This document shows positions 53,130 through 62,303 of a stretch of DNA of 64,000 nucleotides, piece by piece. The first letter of the stretch is position 1; every line of letters starts with the position of its first letter. The stretch covers positions 7,839 through 71,838 of the forward strand of contig PEZY01000004.1 of the NCBI GenBank assembly GCA_002773855.1, given 5' to 3'. Made by a program: the position numbers and the translations under genes. Origin of the DNA: Candidatus Buchananbacteria bacterium CG10_big_fil_rev_8_21_14_0_10_33_19 (GTDB lineage Bacteria; Patescibacteria; ABY1; 2-01-FULL-39-33). The notes beneath the pieces were generated by a model. The model did not search any database and was not told the origin of the DNA. It worked only from the letters and a program-made list of their open reading frames with translations.

Positions 53130-53588
53130 ATGCTTTTTGAAAATAATTATCAAAAAAGTAATCGTATCAAAAAAATAAAAATAACCGTCTCAACAGAAGC
53201 GGTTATTTTAGCTAATCGAATATTAAACAGTAGTGGTCATCAGTCACGACAACAACTTGGCGAACAATTATTAGATGAGCTTTGTGATGGCGCTAAAATA
53301 GATATTATTAAATTAGAAATATCCAATACTAAACAGTACCACAGAAAATCAGCTGGTAAAGTAGCTATGAAGCGCTATGGCTATTATCGCCCAGCTACTA
53401 AGTATATTTATATTCAAAACCTCACAGCTGTTCGCGGCCAAATTCTAGCGCCAAAAACATTTTTAGATACTCTACTCCACGAATGGGTCCATCACTATGA
53501 TACCTATAAACTTAGACTTAAATCCATACACAGCAAAGGTTTTTATGAGCGAATTAATCATCTAAAAGAAAAATTAAAGGTAAAATAA
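53130..53588 (+). CDS. SprT-like zinc metallopeptidase-fold protein
   Basis: 152 residues. The zincin motif is HEWVHHYD (His117, Glu118, His121) and a possible third ligand His134 follows in SIHSKGFY. Upstream a Lys/Arg-rich N-terminal half. Related to SprT-like or minigluzincin peptidases. It starts at the base after the SdpI stop, so it is translated with the SdpR/SdpI pair, which is an unusual partnership. Substrate unknown; cytosolic. Confidence 0.75.
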   Translation: MLFENNYQKSNRIKKIKITVSTEAVILANRILNSSGHQSRQQLGEQLLDELCDGAKIDIIKLEISNTKQYHRKSAGKVAMKRYGYYRPATKYIYIQNLTAVRGQILAPKTFLDTLLHEWVHHYDTYKLRLKSIHSKGFYERINHLKEKLKVK

Positions 53589-53594
53589 AAAACC

Positions 53595-53608
53595 ATCACA
53601 AATGTGAT
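53595..53608. terminator. Small hairpin between converging genes
   Basis: ATCACA-AA-TGTGAT, with A-rich left flank; a probable weak terminator. Confidence 0.45.
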
Positions 53609-53628
53609 AGTTTAAACATTTTCAACTA

Positions 53629-53880
53629 TTAAAAATAGAAAGTGCGACCAAACCAAGTTACTGGGGTTCTATGCAATATACCAGATTCCTTGGCCTCAGC
53701 TCGTATAGCTTTCAATTCCGATCCAATAGCTTGTAATTTTTCTTTTAAGTGATAAATACTGGCCATAAAAACTACTCTATCACTAACATTAACAGAATAA
53801 CCACAGTTAGTGCAATTATCTTTATTATCATCCAAAAGATTAACACCACAACTACAACATTTAACTCCAGACAAAGCCAT
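53629..53880 (-). CDS. Small zinc-ribbon protein
   Basis: 83 residues from MALSGVKCCSCG at 53880 (a start nine bases further is possible); GGGAGA lies upstream. Zinc ribbon CSCG...CTNCG (residues ~9-30), then a helical region and an aromatic end (TWFGRTFYF). Stands alone between terminators. Function unknown. Confidence 0.65.
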   Translation of the reverse strand: MALSGVKCCSCGVNLLDDNKDNCTNCGYSVNVSDRVVFMASIYHLKEKLQAIGSELKAIRAEAKESGILHRTPVTWFGRTFYF

Positions 53881-53970
53881 GATGACCACTTCTCCCTTTG
53901 TTGTTAATTAAAAAGAACGATTATAGATTAACATAAACAATCAAAATTATCAAGCCCTAAAACAAAAAAA

Positions 53971-53991
53971 CAACTATACAATGTATAGTTG
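53971..53991 (-). terminator. tyrS terminator
   Basis: CAACTATAC-AAT-GTATAGTTG stem with flanking A and T runs. Confidence 0.85.
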
Positions 53992-54006
53992 TTTTTATAT
54001 CTAAAA

Positions 54007-55221
54007 TTATTTACCGAAGACCTTAGCAAACTGTTTCTTACCACGTTGTAATAATAAACCCTCTTCTGGTATATGAATTTCCAATTCCTCAGACACTATT
54101 TTATCATCATCAATTTTTATCGCTCCCTCTTTTATCAAACGTCTAACTTCGCTATTGCTTTTAGCTAAGCCTGATTTTACAAACAAATCTAAAACGCCAA
54201 TTTTATCATCATGATCAGTAATATTAATTTCTGGAATTTCTTGGGGCTTTTGACCTTCTTGAAACACTCTTTTAAACTCATCTTCAGCTTCATGGGCCAA
54301 CTGATCATTTTTATAAATCTTGACCACCTCTCTGGCTAATTGCATTTTTAAATCACGAGGATTAATTTTGTTTACCTGTAAAGCTAATTTTATTTCTGCC
54401 AAAGTTTCATCTGAAATATCAGTTAAAATTTCAAAAGCTGGCAAAATCATCTCATCAGACCAACTCATAATCTTGCCATACATGTCTATTGCACTATCTA
54501 GTAAGGTAATCATATTGCCTTCAGACTTACCCATTTTTTTACCAGTTGGGTCTTCTAATAATTTAGTGGTTAATACTAATTTTTCCTGATTCTTCATAGC
54601 TCGCATCAAAGTACGACCAGCTAACATATTAAAAGTTTGATCATTGCCACCAATTTCTAAATCAACATTCATAGCTACACTATCATAAGCTTGCATTAAG
54701 GGATAAAAAAATTCATGCAAATAAACTGGGCGCTCGGATTTTATTCTTTCCTGAAACATTGCTCGATCCAGCATTTGTTGAGCGGTAAAATGTTGAGCAA
54801 TATTAATTAGATCTTGAAAATCTAATTTAGCCAACCATTTAGAGTTAAATCTAAAATCAACTTTCTTAATATCAATTAAATTTTTAATTTGATCTTTCCA
54901 ACCATTTAGATTATTTAACACGGTTTTATGATCTATTTGTGTTCTAACGCTCAATTTATCAGGATCACCAATTTGACCAGTAAAATCACCAAATAGAAAA
55001 ATAACTTTATGACCCAATTTTTGAAACTCGGCTAATTTACGAATGGTAATACCATGACCGATATGAAGAGTGGGTGAATTTGGATCATAACCACAGTAAA
55101 GAGTTATTTCTTTACCAGACATTAATAGTTTTTTTAAATCATCTTTTTTGGGATAAATATTTTCTACCCCCCGAGATAAAACTGCTTCTATTTTATTTTC
55201 ATCGGTTATAATCTTAGACAT
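54007..55221 (-). CDS. tyrS: Tyrosyl-tRNA synthetase
   Basis: 404 residues. Class I enzyme: HIGHGITIRKL (HIGH), GDFTGQIGDP, the tRNA-binding region, GKKMGKSEGN (KMSKS variant) and a C-terminal S4-like RNA-binding part (LIKEGAIKIDDDKI). It begins one base after the valS stop, so the two are co-transcribed. Confidence 0.97.
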   Translation of the reverse strand: MSKIITDENKIEAVLSRGVENIYPKKDDLKKLLMSGKEITLYCGYDPNSPTLHIGHGITIRKLAEFQKLGHKVIFLFGDFTGQIGDPDKLSVRTQIDHKTVLNNLNGWKDQIKNLIDIKKVDFRFNSKWLAKLDFQDLINIAQHFTAQQMLDRAMFQERIKSERPVYLHEFFYPLMQAYDSVAMNVDLEIGGNDQTFNMLAGRTLMRAMKNQEKLVLTTKLLEDPTGKKMGKSEGNMITLLDSAIDMYGKIMSWSDEMILPAFEILTDISDETLAEIKLALQVNKINPRDLKMQLAREVVKIYKNDQLAHEAEDEFKRVFQEGQKPQEIPEINITDHDDKIGVLDLFVKSGLAKSNSEVRRLIKEGAIKIDDDKIVSEELEIHIPEEGLLLQRGKKQFAKVFGK

Positions 55222-55222
55222 T

Positions 55223-57856
55223 TTATTTTAGATTATTTAATTGATTCTGTAATTTAGCTAATTTTTCTTCAGCGGTTTTTAATTTTTCTTTTTCGCCATT
55301 AACTACTACTTCTGGGGCATTAGCTGCAAATTCCTCATTGGCTAGTTTAGCCTTTAAACTAGCAATGTATTTTTCGGTTTCGATAATATCTTTATTAATT
55401 CTTTCTGTTTCAGCCACTGTATCAATTATACCAGTTAAATCCAGATAAATCTCTAAACCATCAGTAGTCACTGTACCAACATTATTGACTGGCTTTTCAC
55501 CACTAGCCATGACTGTTAACGACTCGCAACGAGCTAAATTTTTGATTACTGCTGATTCATTATTAACTAATATTTCATTCTCACCAACTATAACTGTTAC
55601 CGCTACTTTTTTAGCTGGCTCTACTTTATTTTCTGATCGTAAATTTCTAATATTAACAATTAAGTCTTGAATTCTTTTAATATCAGTAATTGATTTTTCA
55701 TCAATCTTAAATTCGGCTTCTGGCCACTTTTCAATCATTAATAATTTATCACTAGTAAAATTCTGCCAAAGCTCTTCGGTAATAAATGGTATAAACGGAT
55801 GCCAGAGTTTTAAAATATTTTGTAAAATATATAATAATATTTCATCTTTATTTTTTTCTACTTTAGCAATCTCCAAATACCAATCCGCAAACTCATCACG
55901 AGTAAATTGTTGTAAACTTTCACCGGCCAAAGAAAAATTGTAACTCGCCATATTTTTATTAACCCCTTCAATAGTCTGACTCAAGCGCGATAATATCCAC
56001 TTATCTGCTAAAGTTTTTGCCCCTGGCAATTGATCAACTAATTTAACCTCTTCTACACTAGTTAAAACATAGCGAGAAATATTCCAAAGTTTATTTACAA
56101 AATTTCGATAACTTTCTACTTTATCATCATACAATTTAAAATCATTACCGGGTGTAACACCAATCAACATGGAAAGTCTTAGAGCATCAGTGCCATACTT
56201 TTCAATCATATCTAATGGATCAATAGCATTGTCTAAAGACTTACTCATTTTGACACCGTTTTCATCACGTACTAAACCATGTAAATAAACAGTTTCAAAA
56301 GGAATATCATTCAAACAATAAACACTCATAATAATCATCCTGGCGACCCAGAAAAATAAAATATCATAACCAGTTTCCATGACACTAGTTGGATGAAAAT
56401 TATGTAGATCATCGGTTTCTTCTGGCCAACCCAAAGTCGAGAAAGTCCACAAAGCTGATGAAAACCAAGTATCTAAAGTATCCTCATCCTGAGTCCAACT
56501 ATCACTGGCTGGTTGACTTTGACCAACACTAATTTCTTGATCACGATACCAGACTGGAATTTGATGACCATACCAAATTTGGCGCGAGATACACCAATCA
56601 TGTAAATTTTCCATCCAGTGAAAATAAGTTTTTTCAAACCTCTCTGGAACAATTTTAATTAAATTATTTTTAATAACATGAATAGATAATTCTTTTAAAG
56701 TGGCTTCGTCTTTGTCCCACTTTAATTTTGATTTGTCTTTTAATTTAAATGGTTTATCAACGGCTACAAACCACTGCAAAGATGGCAATGGCTCAATAGC
56801 TGTACCACAACGATAACAAATTGATAAATTATTTTTAATATCTTCTTCTTTTTCTAATAAGCCTTGGTTCTTTAACTTCTCAACTACCGCTTCTCTAGCT
56901 GCTATTACTGATTGTCCAGAAAATTCACCGAAGCCCACTTCAATATTACCGTCTTTATCAATCACTTTTACAATTGGTAATTTATTTTCTATCGCCATTT
57001 GATAGTCCACATGAGAATGAGCTGGCGTTACTCCCAAAGCACCAGTCCCAAATTCCATATCCACATTGCGATCAGCAATAATTTTTAACTTTAGTGATAC
57101 ACCTACAAAATCCACATCAAATTCTTGACCAATATATTTTTTATAACGCTCATCTTTAGGATTAACCGCCACCGCCGTATCACCTAGTTTAGTTTCTGGG
57201 CGAGTTGTCGCAATAGTAAATGGAAAATCTTTATGGTATTTAAAAGTGTACATCTTGGCTTGTTGCTCTTTGTATTCCACCTCATCATCAGCTAGAGTCG
57301 AGTGGCATCTAGGACACCAATTAACTACTCGATCACCTCGATAGATTAAACCATCTGTATACATTTTTTCAAAGGCAGTGACCACGGCTTTATTTAAACC
57401 CTCATCAAGGGTAAATCTTTCCCTAGACCAATCACAGGAAGAGCCCATTTTACGAACTTGATTTTTAATCGTATTTCTAGAATCTTCGACAAACTCATCA
57501 ACCCGTTCTAAAAATTTATCTCGGCCCAATTGATGTCGAGTTAAATTTTCTTTGGCCATTATTTTTTCCACTTTGGTTTGAGTGGCAATTGAAGCATGGT
57601 CAGTCCCTGGCAACCATAAAGTTTTTTTGCCAGACATTCGATTGTAACGAGTCATTAAATCTTGGATAGCTAACATAGTCGCATGACCAGTATGCAAAAC
57701 GCCAGTAGCATTGGGTGGTGGCATAGCGATAGAAAAATAATCTTTAGTATTCTTTAAACTATCAGGATTAAAAAATCCAGACTCCTCCCAAGACTTATAA
57801 ATACTATCTTCGGTTTTACTAGCATCGTAGGCTTTTGGTAATTCTATTCTGGACAT
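55223..57856 (-). CDS. valS: Valyl-tRNA synthetase
   Basis: 877 residues. Class I enzyme: PPPNATGVLHTGHA (HIGH variant), a CP1 editing domain (residues ~190-330, TIATTRPETKLGDTAVAV), KMSKSLDN, an anticodon domain and a C-terminal coiled coil (LIDTVAETERINKDIIETE). First gene of the valS-tyrS unit; promoter at 57884-57912. Confidence 0.99.
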   Translation of the reverse strand: MSRIELPKAYDASKTEDSIYKSWEESGFFNPDSLKNTKDYFSIAMPPPNATGVLHTGHATMLAIQDLMTRYNRMSGKKTLWLPGTDHASIATQTKVEKIMAKENLTRHQLGRDKFLERVDEFVEDSRNTIKNQVRKMGSSCDWSRERFTLDEGLNKAVVTAFEKMYTDGLIYRGDRVVNWCPRCHSTLADDEVEYKEQQAKMYTFKYHKDFPFTIATTRPETKLGDTAVAVNPKDERYKKYIGQEFDVDFVGVSLKLKIIADRNVDMEFGTGALGVTPAHSHVDYQMAIENKLPIVKVIDKDGNIEVGFGEFSGQSVIAAREAVVEKLKNQGLLEKEEDIKNNLSICYRCGTAIEPLPSLQWFVAVDKPFKLKDKSKLKWDKDEATLKELSIHVIKNNLIKIVPERFEKTYFHWMENLHDWCISRQIWYGHQIPVWYRDQEISVGQSQPASDSWTQDEDTLDTWFSSALWTFSTLGWPEETDDLHNFHPTSVMETGYDILFFWVARMIIMSVYCLNDIPFETVYLHGLVRDENGVKMSKSLDNAIDPLDMIEKYGTDALRLSMLIGVTPGNDFKLYDDKVESYRNFVNKLWNISRYVLTSVEEVKLVDQLPGAKTLADKWILSRLSQTIEGVNKNMASYNFSLAGESLQQFTRDEFADWYLEIAKVEKNKDEILLYILQNILKLWHPFIPFITEELWQNFTSDKLLMIEKWPEAEFKIDEKSITDIKRIQDLIVNIRNLRSENKVEPAKKVAVTVIVGENEILVNNESAVIKNLARCESLTVMASGEKPVNNVGTVTTDGLEIYLDLTGIIDTVAETERINKDIIETEKYIASLKAKLANEEFAANAPEVVVNGEKEKLKTAEEKLAKLQNQLNNLK

Positions 57857-57883
57857 AAAAATAAAAATTATTAGAATAGCTTA

Positions 57884-57912
57884 ATTTTACTTAATTTTAC
57901 GGCTTTTTTCAA
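57884..57912 (-). promoter_or_regulatory. valS promoter
   Basis: TTGAAA (57907-57912), 17 bases, TAAAAT (57884-57889) on the minus strand. Confidence 0.65.
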
Positions 57913-58275
57913 GTTAAGATACCTATAAATTAACTAGTAAAAACCAGCACTTAAAAATATAAAATATTAACATCTAAAACATGTTTAACATAAAATGTAA
58001 ATTTATGCAATAAATTAGCTAAATTTAGACATATTTTGATACATTTCAATCAAAAAACAAAATTTCAATATTACCTAATAACAACAATGAAATTTAATAA
58101 TTTAACTAGTAATAAACTAACATGAGAATCTATTATTTGTTCGGTTATTTAGCTTAAACATTAAAGCCATTAACCAGAAAGAGACCTTAACAACTAACAT
58201 TCTTTTTTATTACAACAACTTAAAATCTATATTGATAAAGGTTTTTATTTTACAAAAATTAAGATAAATTAATTA

Positions 58276-58304
58276 TTGACAAAGCTCTAAAAATTGACTA
58301 AGAT
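58276..58304 (+). promoter_or_regulatory. Promoter of the DHH-like gene and deoC
   Basis: TTGACA (58276-58281), 17 bases, TAAGAT (58299-58304). Confidence 0.75.
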
Positions 58305-58335
58305 AAACCATTGAGTAAATGTAAATATTTTAAAA

Positions 58336-59469
58336 ATGGCGCTAACCGAAACCCAACAAACTTTTGAATTAATAAAAAAAAGTCGATCAATATTAATCGT
58401 TTTTAAAACTGATTGGACTGGCGATGCTCTAACTAGTGCTATAGCCTTAACTAAAATTCTAAAAAAAATAGATAAACAAGTTGCTATTGTTTGTCACGAT
58501 TTTAAGCCAACTAATAATTTATCATTTTTAGATACCAGCGCTATTAAAAAAACTATCACCAACTTACAGAAGTTTGTTATTAGTATTAATACTTTACAAA
58601 CTAAAGTTGGAGAATTTTATTATGATAATGATAGTAGTAATTTAAATATTTATATTTCACCTCAAAATGGTCAATTTCAACCAAATGATGTTTCTACTAG
58701 AATTGCTAATTACGAATATGATTTAATTTTTATAATTAATTCTCCGGATTTAGAATCATTAGGAGAAATTTATGCCAAACAAAGTAATTTCTTTTACGCT
58801 ACACCTAAAATAAATATTGATAATTCTAATAAAAACGAATACTTTGGTGATATAAATATTGTCGATATTACCAAATCATCAACCGCCGAAATAATATATT
58901 CTCTAATCAAAAACTTTGATAAAAATTTAATTGATGATAATATTGCTACTGATTTATTAGCTGGAATTATTATGAGCACCAAAAACTTTAAAACTCTCAA
59001 TGTATCACCCGAGACCTTAAATACGGCTAGCTCCTTAATCACTGGTGGGGGAAGACGAGAACAAATCATTCAAAATTTATACCAAACTAGATATTTATCA
59101 ACTCTCAAACTGTGGGGTCGAGTACTATCTAGATTAAATAATGATTTAGATGACAAATTAGTTTGGTCGACCATTTCTAGTCAAGATTTTTTAGATACCG
59201 CCACCTCTGATAATGAGATAATTGATGTGATAGATGAATTAATAGTATCCATGCCGAAAACTGAAATTATAGTTTTGATTTATGAAAAAAGAGATTTAAA
59301 TAGTGTTGAATGCATAATTTATTCCACCAAAAATATTAACTCCTTACTAATTGCCAAGCGATTTAATCCGACTGGTAATTCTGAAATAGCCAAATTTAAT
59401 TTAACTAATTTGACGATATCAGCAGTGGAGAGACTGGTCATTGAAGAAATTAAAAATAAATTAAAATAG
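58336..59469 (+). CDS. Degenerate DHH/NrnA-like phosphoesterase-fold protein
   Basis: 377 residues. The fold is that of DHH-family nano-RNases/PAP phosphatases: a GDALTSAIAL start where active members have DxDAxxSALAL, and INIDNSNKNEYFGDINIVD followed by SSTAEIIY where they have NIDHHxxNxxFGxxNxxD...STAE. The His pair DHH reads DNS and the first His is missing, so metal-binding sites are mostly lost. Likely a non-catalytic relative, perhaps nucleotide- or RNA-binding. A single gene with a clear promoter, then deoC 28 bases later. Confidence 0.75.
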   Translation: MALTETQQTFELIKKSRSILIVFKTDWTGDALTSAIALTKILKKIDKQVAIVCHDFKPTNNLSFLDTSAIKKTITNLQKFVISINTLQTKVGEFYYDNDSSNLNIYISPQNGQFQPNDVSTRIANYEYDLIFIINSPDLESLGEIYAKQSNFFYATPKINIDNSNKNEYFGDINIVDITKSSTAEIIYSLIKNFDKNLIDDNIATDLLAGIIMSTKNFKTLNVSPETLNTASSLITGGGRREQIIQNLYQTRYLSTLKLWGRVLSRLNNDLDDKLVWSTISSQDFLDTATSDNEIIDVIDELIVSMPKTEIIVLIYEKRDLNSVECIIYSTKNINSLLIAKRFNPTGNSEIAKFNLTNLTISAVERLVIEEIKNKLK

Positions 59470-59497
59470 ACCGTTACCGTACCCAAGGAGACAGAAC

Positions 59498-60154
59498 ATG
59501 AACATCGCACCTTACATTGATCACACTTTGTTGAAACCCAACGCCACTATTTCCGAAATAGAGAAATTATGTCAAGAAGCTATGGAATACGGCTTTGCCA
59601 CAGTCTGTGTTAATCCAATCTGGGTGGCAGACTGCCAATCCATACTCCAATTATCATTAGTTGATATATGTACTGTAATTGGATTCCCGCTAGGCTCTAA
59701 TACTTCAGCGGTTAAATCTTATGAGGCTATCAAAGCTATCGAAGCTGGTGCCTCTGAAATTGATATGGTAATAAATATTGGAGCCTTAAAATCTAGTTTA
59801 CCAGCTAGAGTGGAGGATGATATTAATTTAGTAAGACAATCAACAATGAATTCAACATTAAAAGTTATTATCGAAACTTGCTTGTTAACTGATGCTGAAA
59901 AAGAATTAGCCTGCACTTTTGCCAAAAATTGTGGGGCAGATTTTGTCAAAACTTCTACCGGCTTTTCCACTGGTGGGGCCACTGTCGAAGATATTAAATT
60001 AATTAGAAAAGTCATTGGGCCAAATATGGGTATTAAAGCCTCTGGTGGTATTAGAGATTTAAAAACCGCTCAAGCTATGATGTATGCTGGAGCTAATCGA
60101 CTAGGCTGTAGTGCTAGTGTCGCTATCGTCAGTGAGGATAATCCAGTAGTATAA
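59498..60154 (+). CDS. deoC: Deoxyribose-phosphate aldolase
   Basis: 218 residues. Class I aldolase that splits deoxyribose 5-phosphate into glyceraldehyde 3-phosphate and acetaldehyde. TIM barrel: IDHTLLKPNAT, GFPLGSNTS, EIDMVINIGALK and the Schiff-base Lys in DFVKTSTGFS, then GIKASGGIRD. AAGGAGA lies nine bases before the ATG. Provides carbon from deoxynucleosides, frequent in Patescibacteria. Confidence 0.97.
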   Translation: MNIAPYIDHTLLKPNATISEIEKLCQEAMEYGFATVCVNPIWVADCQSILQLSLVDICTVIGFPLGSNTSAVKSYEAIKAIEAGASEIDMVINIGALKSSLPARVEDDINLVRQSTMNSTLKVIIETCLLTDAEKELACTFAKNCGADFVKTSTGFSTGGATVEDIKLIRKVIGPNMGIKASGGIRDLKTAQAMMYAGANRLGCSASVAIVSEDNPVV

Positions 60155-60172
60155 AATGATCAATAAAAAAAC

Positions 60173-60191
60173 AACCGCAGTCATTGCGGTT
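60173..60191 (+). terminator. deoC terminator
   Basis: AACCGCA-GTCAT-TGCGGTT followed by T-run. Confidence 0.85.
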
Positions 60192-60211
60192 TTTTTATTT
60201 AAAATTTTAAT

Positions 60212-60289
60212 TGGTGGACGATAGTGGATTCGAACCACTGACCTTCTCAACGTCAATGAGACGCTCTAACCAGGCTGAGCTAATCGTCC
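60212..60289 (-). tRNA. tRNA-Val (anticodon GAC)
   Basis: Cloverleaf on the minus strand: acceptor GGACGAT/ATCGTCC, anticodon stem TCTCA/TGAGA with loop TTGACGT (GAC), T loop TTCGAAT. The CCA end is encoded (60212-60214). Confidence 0.97.
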
Positions 60290-60308
60290 ATAATAATTAC
60301 TACAATAG

Positions 60309-60381
60309 TAGGCCTGGGTGGAATTGAACCGCCGACATCTACGTTATAAGCGTAGCGCTCTAACCACTGAGCTACAGGCCC
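60309..60381 (-). tRNA. tRNA-Ile (anticodon UAU)
   Basis: Acceptor GGGCCTG/CAGGCCT (one G-U), anticodon stem CTACG/CGTAG with loop CTTATAA, so the anticodon is TAT, decoding AUA directly. T loop TTCAATT. CCA not encoded. Most bacteria use a CAT anticodon modified by TilS for AUA, so a UAU tRNA is notable. Confidence 0.93.
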
Positions 60382-60449
60382 TCATAAATATAACAACCAA
60401 AGAAATATTAGCACACTTTTGGCATTTTTTCAAGGTATTTAAATAGACA

Positions 60450-61097
60450 CTATTTAGTTTTTTTTCGAGACGCAAGCACAGTAGAAATAACACCTTTTAT
60501 AATTGGTATAATTGATATCAAAATAATAATAATTATAAACAAACCAAAGTTTTCTTTGATCCAATTAATGTTACCAAAGAAATAACCACCAAAAATAAAT
60601 ATGGCACTCCACAAAAAAGCACCGATAACATTATAAGTTAAAAATGTTAAATAAGACATGGTGCCAATACCAGCTACAAACGGTGCAAAAGTTCTAATAA
60701 TCGGAATAAAGCGAGCTAGAATAATAGTTTTTTTACCATTCTTCTCATAAAATTCTTGAGCTTTAACTAGATAGTCTCGACGAAAAAACCAAGACGTCTC
60801 TTTAGTAAATATTTTTACGCCAATCGCCTGACCAATGTGATAATTAACCGTATCGCCTAATACCGAAGCCACAAAAATCACCAACCATAAAAACCAAATA
60901 TCAAATAAACCAGTAGCGGCTAGAGCCCCAGCCGCAAACAACAAACTATCCCCTGGCAAAAATGGTGCTAAAACCACCCCGGTTTCTAAAAATATAATAA
61001 AAAATAAGATAACATAGGTAATCACCGAATATTCACTTACCAAAACCAGCAAATATTTATCAATATGCATTAACATCTCTAGTAATTGAATTATCAT
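60450..61097 (-). CDS. DedA-family membrane protein
   Basis: 215 residues. Membrane protein with the DedA/SNARE-associated marks FLETGVVLAPFLPGDSLLF (the Glu and Pro-Gly-Asp), LGDTVNYHIGQ (Gly-Asp) and ARFIPIIRTFAPFVAGIG (Arg-Phe-x-Pro). Members act in lipid carrier or phospholipid flipping and membrane homeostasis. Single gene. Confidence 0.95.
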   Translation of the reverse strand: MIIQLLEMLMHIDKYLLVLVSEYSVITYVILFFIIFLETGVVLAPFLPGDSLLFAAGALAATGLFDIWFLWLVIFVASVLGDTVNYHIGQAIGVKIFTKETSWFFRRDYLVKAQEFYEKNGKKTIILARFIPIIRTFAPFVAGIGTMSYLTFLTYNVIGAFLWSAIFIFGGYFFGNINWIKENFGLFIIIIILISIIPIIKGVISTVLASRKKTK

Positions 61098-61185
61098 AAA
61101 TAAATTTAGTTTTAAACTCTAAATTGAGTAATCTAATTTAATTAAATATAACAAAAAACAGCTAAACTTTCAAACCAAAAATAAA

Positions 61186-61203
61186 AAGGGATTTTCATCC
61201 CTT
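61186..61203 (-). terminator. Terminator of the small zinc-ribbon gene
   Basis: AAGGGAT-TTTC-ATCCCTT with minus-strand T-run. Confidence 0.75.
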
Positions 61204-61211
61204 ATATTTAT

Positions 61212-61391
61212 TTAATAATGCCTTAAAGAATCATCATCAAATGGACCGCCATGTTTAATGGGGCCGCCACTAACCTTTAAACTCCCGCATTTTGGACATT
61301 TTATAGGTCCTGATAATACATCTGGTTTAAAAGTACAAAATTTGTGATTACAATCATGGCATTCATAACGGTGATCTGGCACTAAAAACAT
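61212..61391 (-). CDS. Small zinc-ribbon protein (59 aa)
   Basis: 59 residues from ATG at 61391, with AAAGGAG ten bases before it (a nearby ATG at 61396 hits a stop at once). Zinc ligands CHDC (residues 11-14) and CPKC (32-35), an FCTFKP patch between them and a Gly/Asp-rich end. Resembles rubredoxin- or FmdB-like small zinc proteins in size, but the spacing is its own. Function unknown. Confidence 0.75.
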   Translation of the reverse strand: MFLVPDHRYECHDCNHKFCTFKPDVLSGPIKCPKCGSLKVSGGPIKHGGPFDDDSLRHY

Positions 61392-61509
61392 GGCATGTAT
61401 CTCCTTTGTGATTAAAAAGAACTAAAGTCGATATTAAGAGCACGTGAAGTGTACCTAAAATAAATCGAAATGTAAATTCTGAGATTAATTGCTTAATTGC
61501 GAGTGTAAA

Positions 61510-61974
61510 TTACTTCAAATTTTCTTTTATTATTTCTATTTTTATTTGATCCTTATTATCATTTTTTATTTTTCTATAACCATCAATTAGTGATTTCTCA
61601 TAAACCTTTAAATAATCATCAATTCTAAGTGTTTTATAATTGCCCATATCCTGAATCACTTCCAATTTTGTATAATCAATATCAGCAAATGGTAATAAAT
61701 CTTCTTCACTAGCAAATGCTATTGTTATGCCATTTTTATTAAACTCATGTTCATGTAAATCAATTAAATCATATCCTAATTTTTCTATAAATATTTTCAA
61801 TTGATCCCATTCTTTCTTTAAAAAATTTTCTGGGATCAATACATCAATATCTTGGGAGTTTAAATCTTGGTTTATAAGTTTTGATAATCCTAAAGACCCA
61901 TACAAAACTGGTATTATACCAATTGAGTTTAGATTTTTTGCAAGATTAGTAAATTCTTTATATAATTTTTCCAT
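61510..61974 (-). CDS. Minimal nucleotidyltransferase-fold protein
   Basis: 154 residues. LYGSLGLSKLINQDLNSQDID carries the Gly-Ser and the Asp-x-Asp (DID) of a polymerase-beta-like nucleotidyltransferase, followed by VLIPENFL. Could be an antitoxin-like or nucleotidylating enzyme; no HEPN partner is adjacent. In an AT-rich accessory region. Substrate unknown. Confidence 0.7.
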   Translation of the reverse strand: MEKLYKEFTNLAKNLNSIGIIPVLYGSLGLSKLINQDLNSQDIDVLIPENFLKKEWDQLKIFIEKLGYDLIDLHEHEFNKNGITIAFASEEDLLPFADIDYTKLEVIQDMGNYKTLRIDDYLKVYEKSLIDGYRKIKNDNKDQIKIEIIKENLK

Positions 61975-62024
61975 TATTTTTTACAGCTATTTAAACAATA
62001 TTTCGCTAACATAACTTCTCCCAC

Positions 62025-62303
62025 TTATTTAAACCATTTTTTAGCGCTATCTCTACGATGAGGACATCCGGGCCAACAACATGGTCTTTTCTTGCCTTTT
62101 TGTAAATCTTCACACAACCGTACTAAATGTTCTTTTCTGGTTTCATTCTTTTTTACAATCGTCACCCAACAAATCCATTCATTACGCGCCAGTGGTGTTA
62201 AATTATTCCACTTTTCAAGTACGCCTGACTTGGCCAGCAAAACTTTTTTCAAATCATCAGGCACTTCATGCACTACACCGGTTAAGATTACTTTTTTAGT
62301 CAT
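62025..62303 (-). CDS. YdeI/OmpD-associated-like (bacteriocin-protection family) protein
   Basis: 92 residues. VPDDLKKVLLAKSGVLEKWN, LTPLARNEWICWV, KNETRKEHLVRLCEDLQ and KKRPCCWPGCPHR are the marks of the YdeI-like family, whose biochemical role is not clear. Its ATG overlaps the end of the out-of-frame part of the two-helix gene upstream, which points to an operon. Confidence 0.85.
   Translation of the reverse strand: MTKKVILTGVVHEVPDDLKKVLLAKSGVLEKWNNLTPLARNEWICWVTIVKKNETRKEHLVRLCEDLQKGKKRPCCWPGCPHRRDSAKKWFK

Larger units (their letters stand above)
57857..58335. other. AT-rich divergent intergenic region, no gene
   Basis: 479 bases between the divergent valS and DHH-like genes. Very A/T-rich; no open frame with coding character on either strand and no tRNA-like fold. 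It holds the two promoters (57884-57912 minus, 58276-58304 plus) near its edges. The central ~360 bases show nothing I can assign. Confidence 0.6.
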
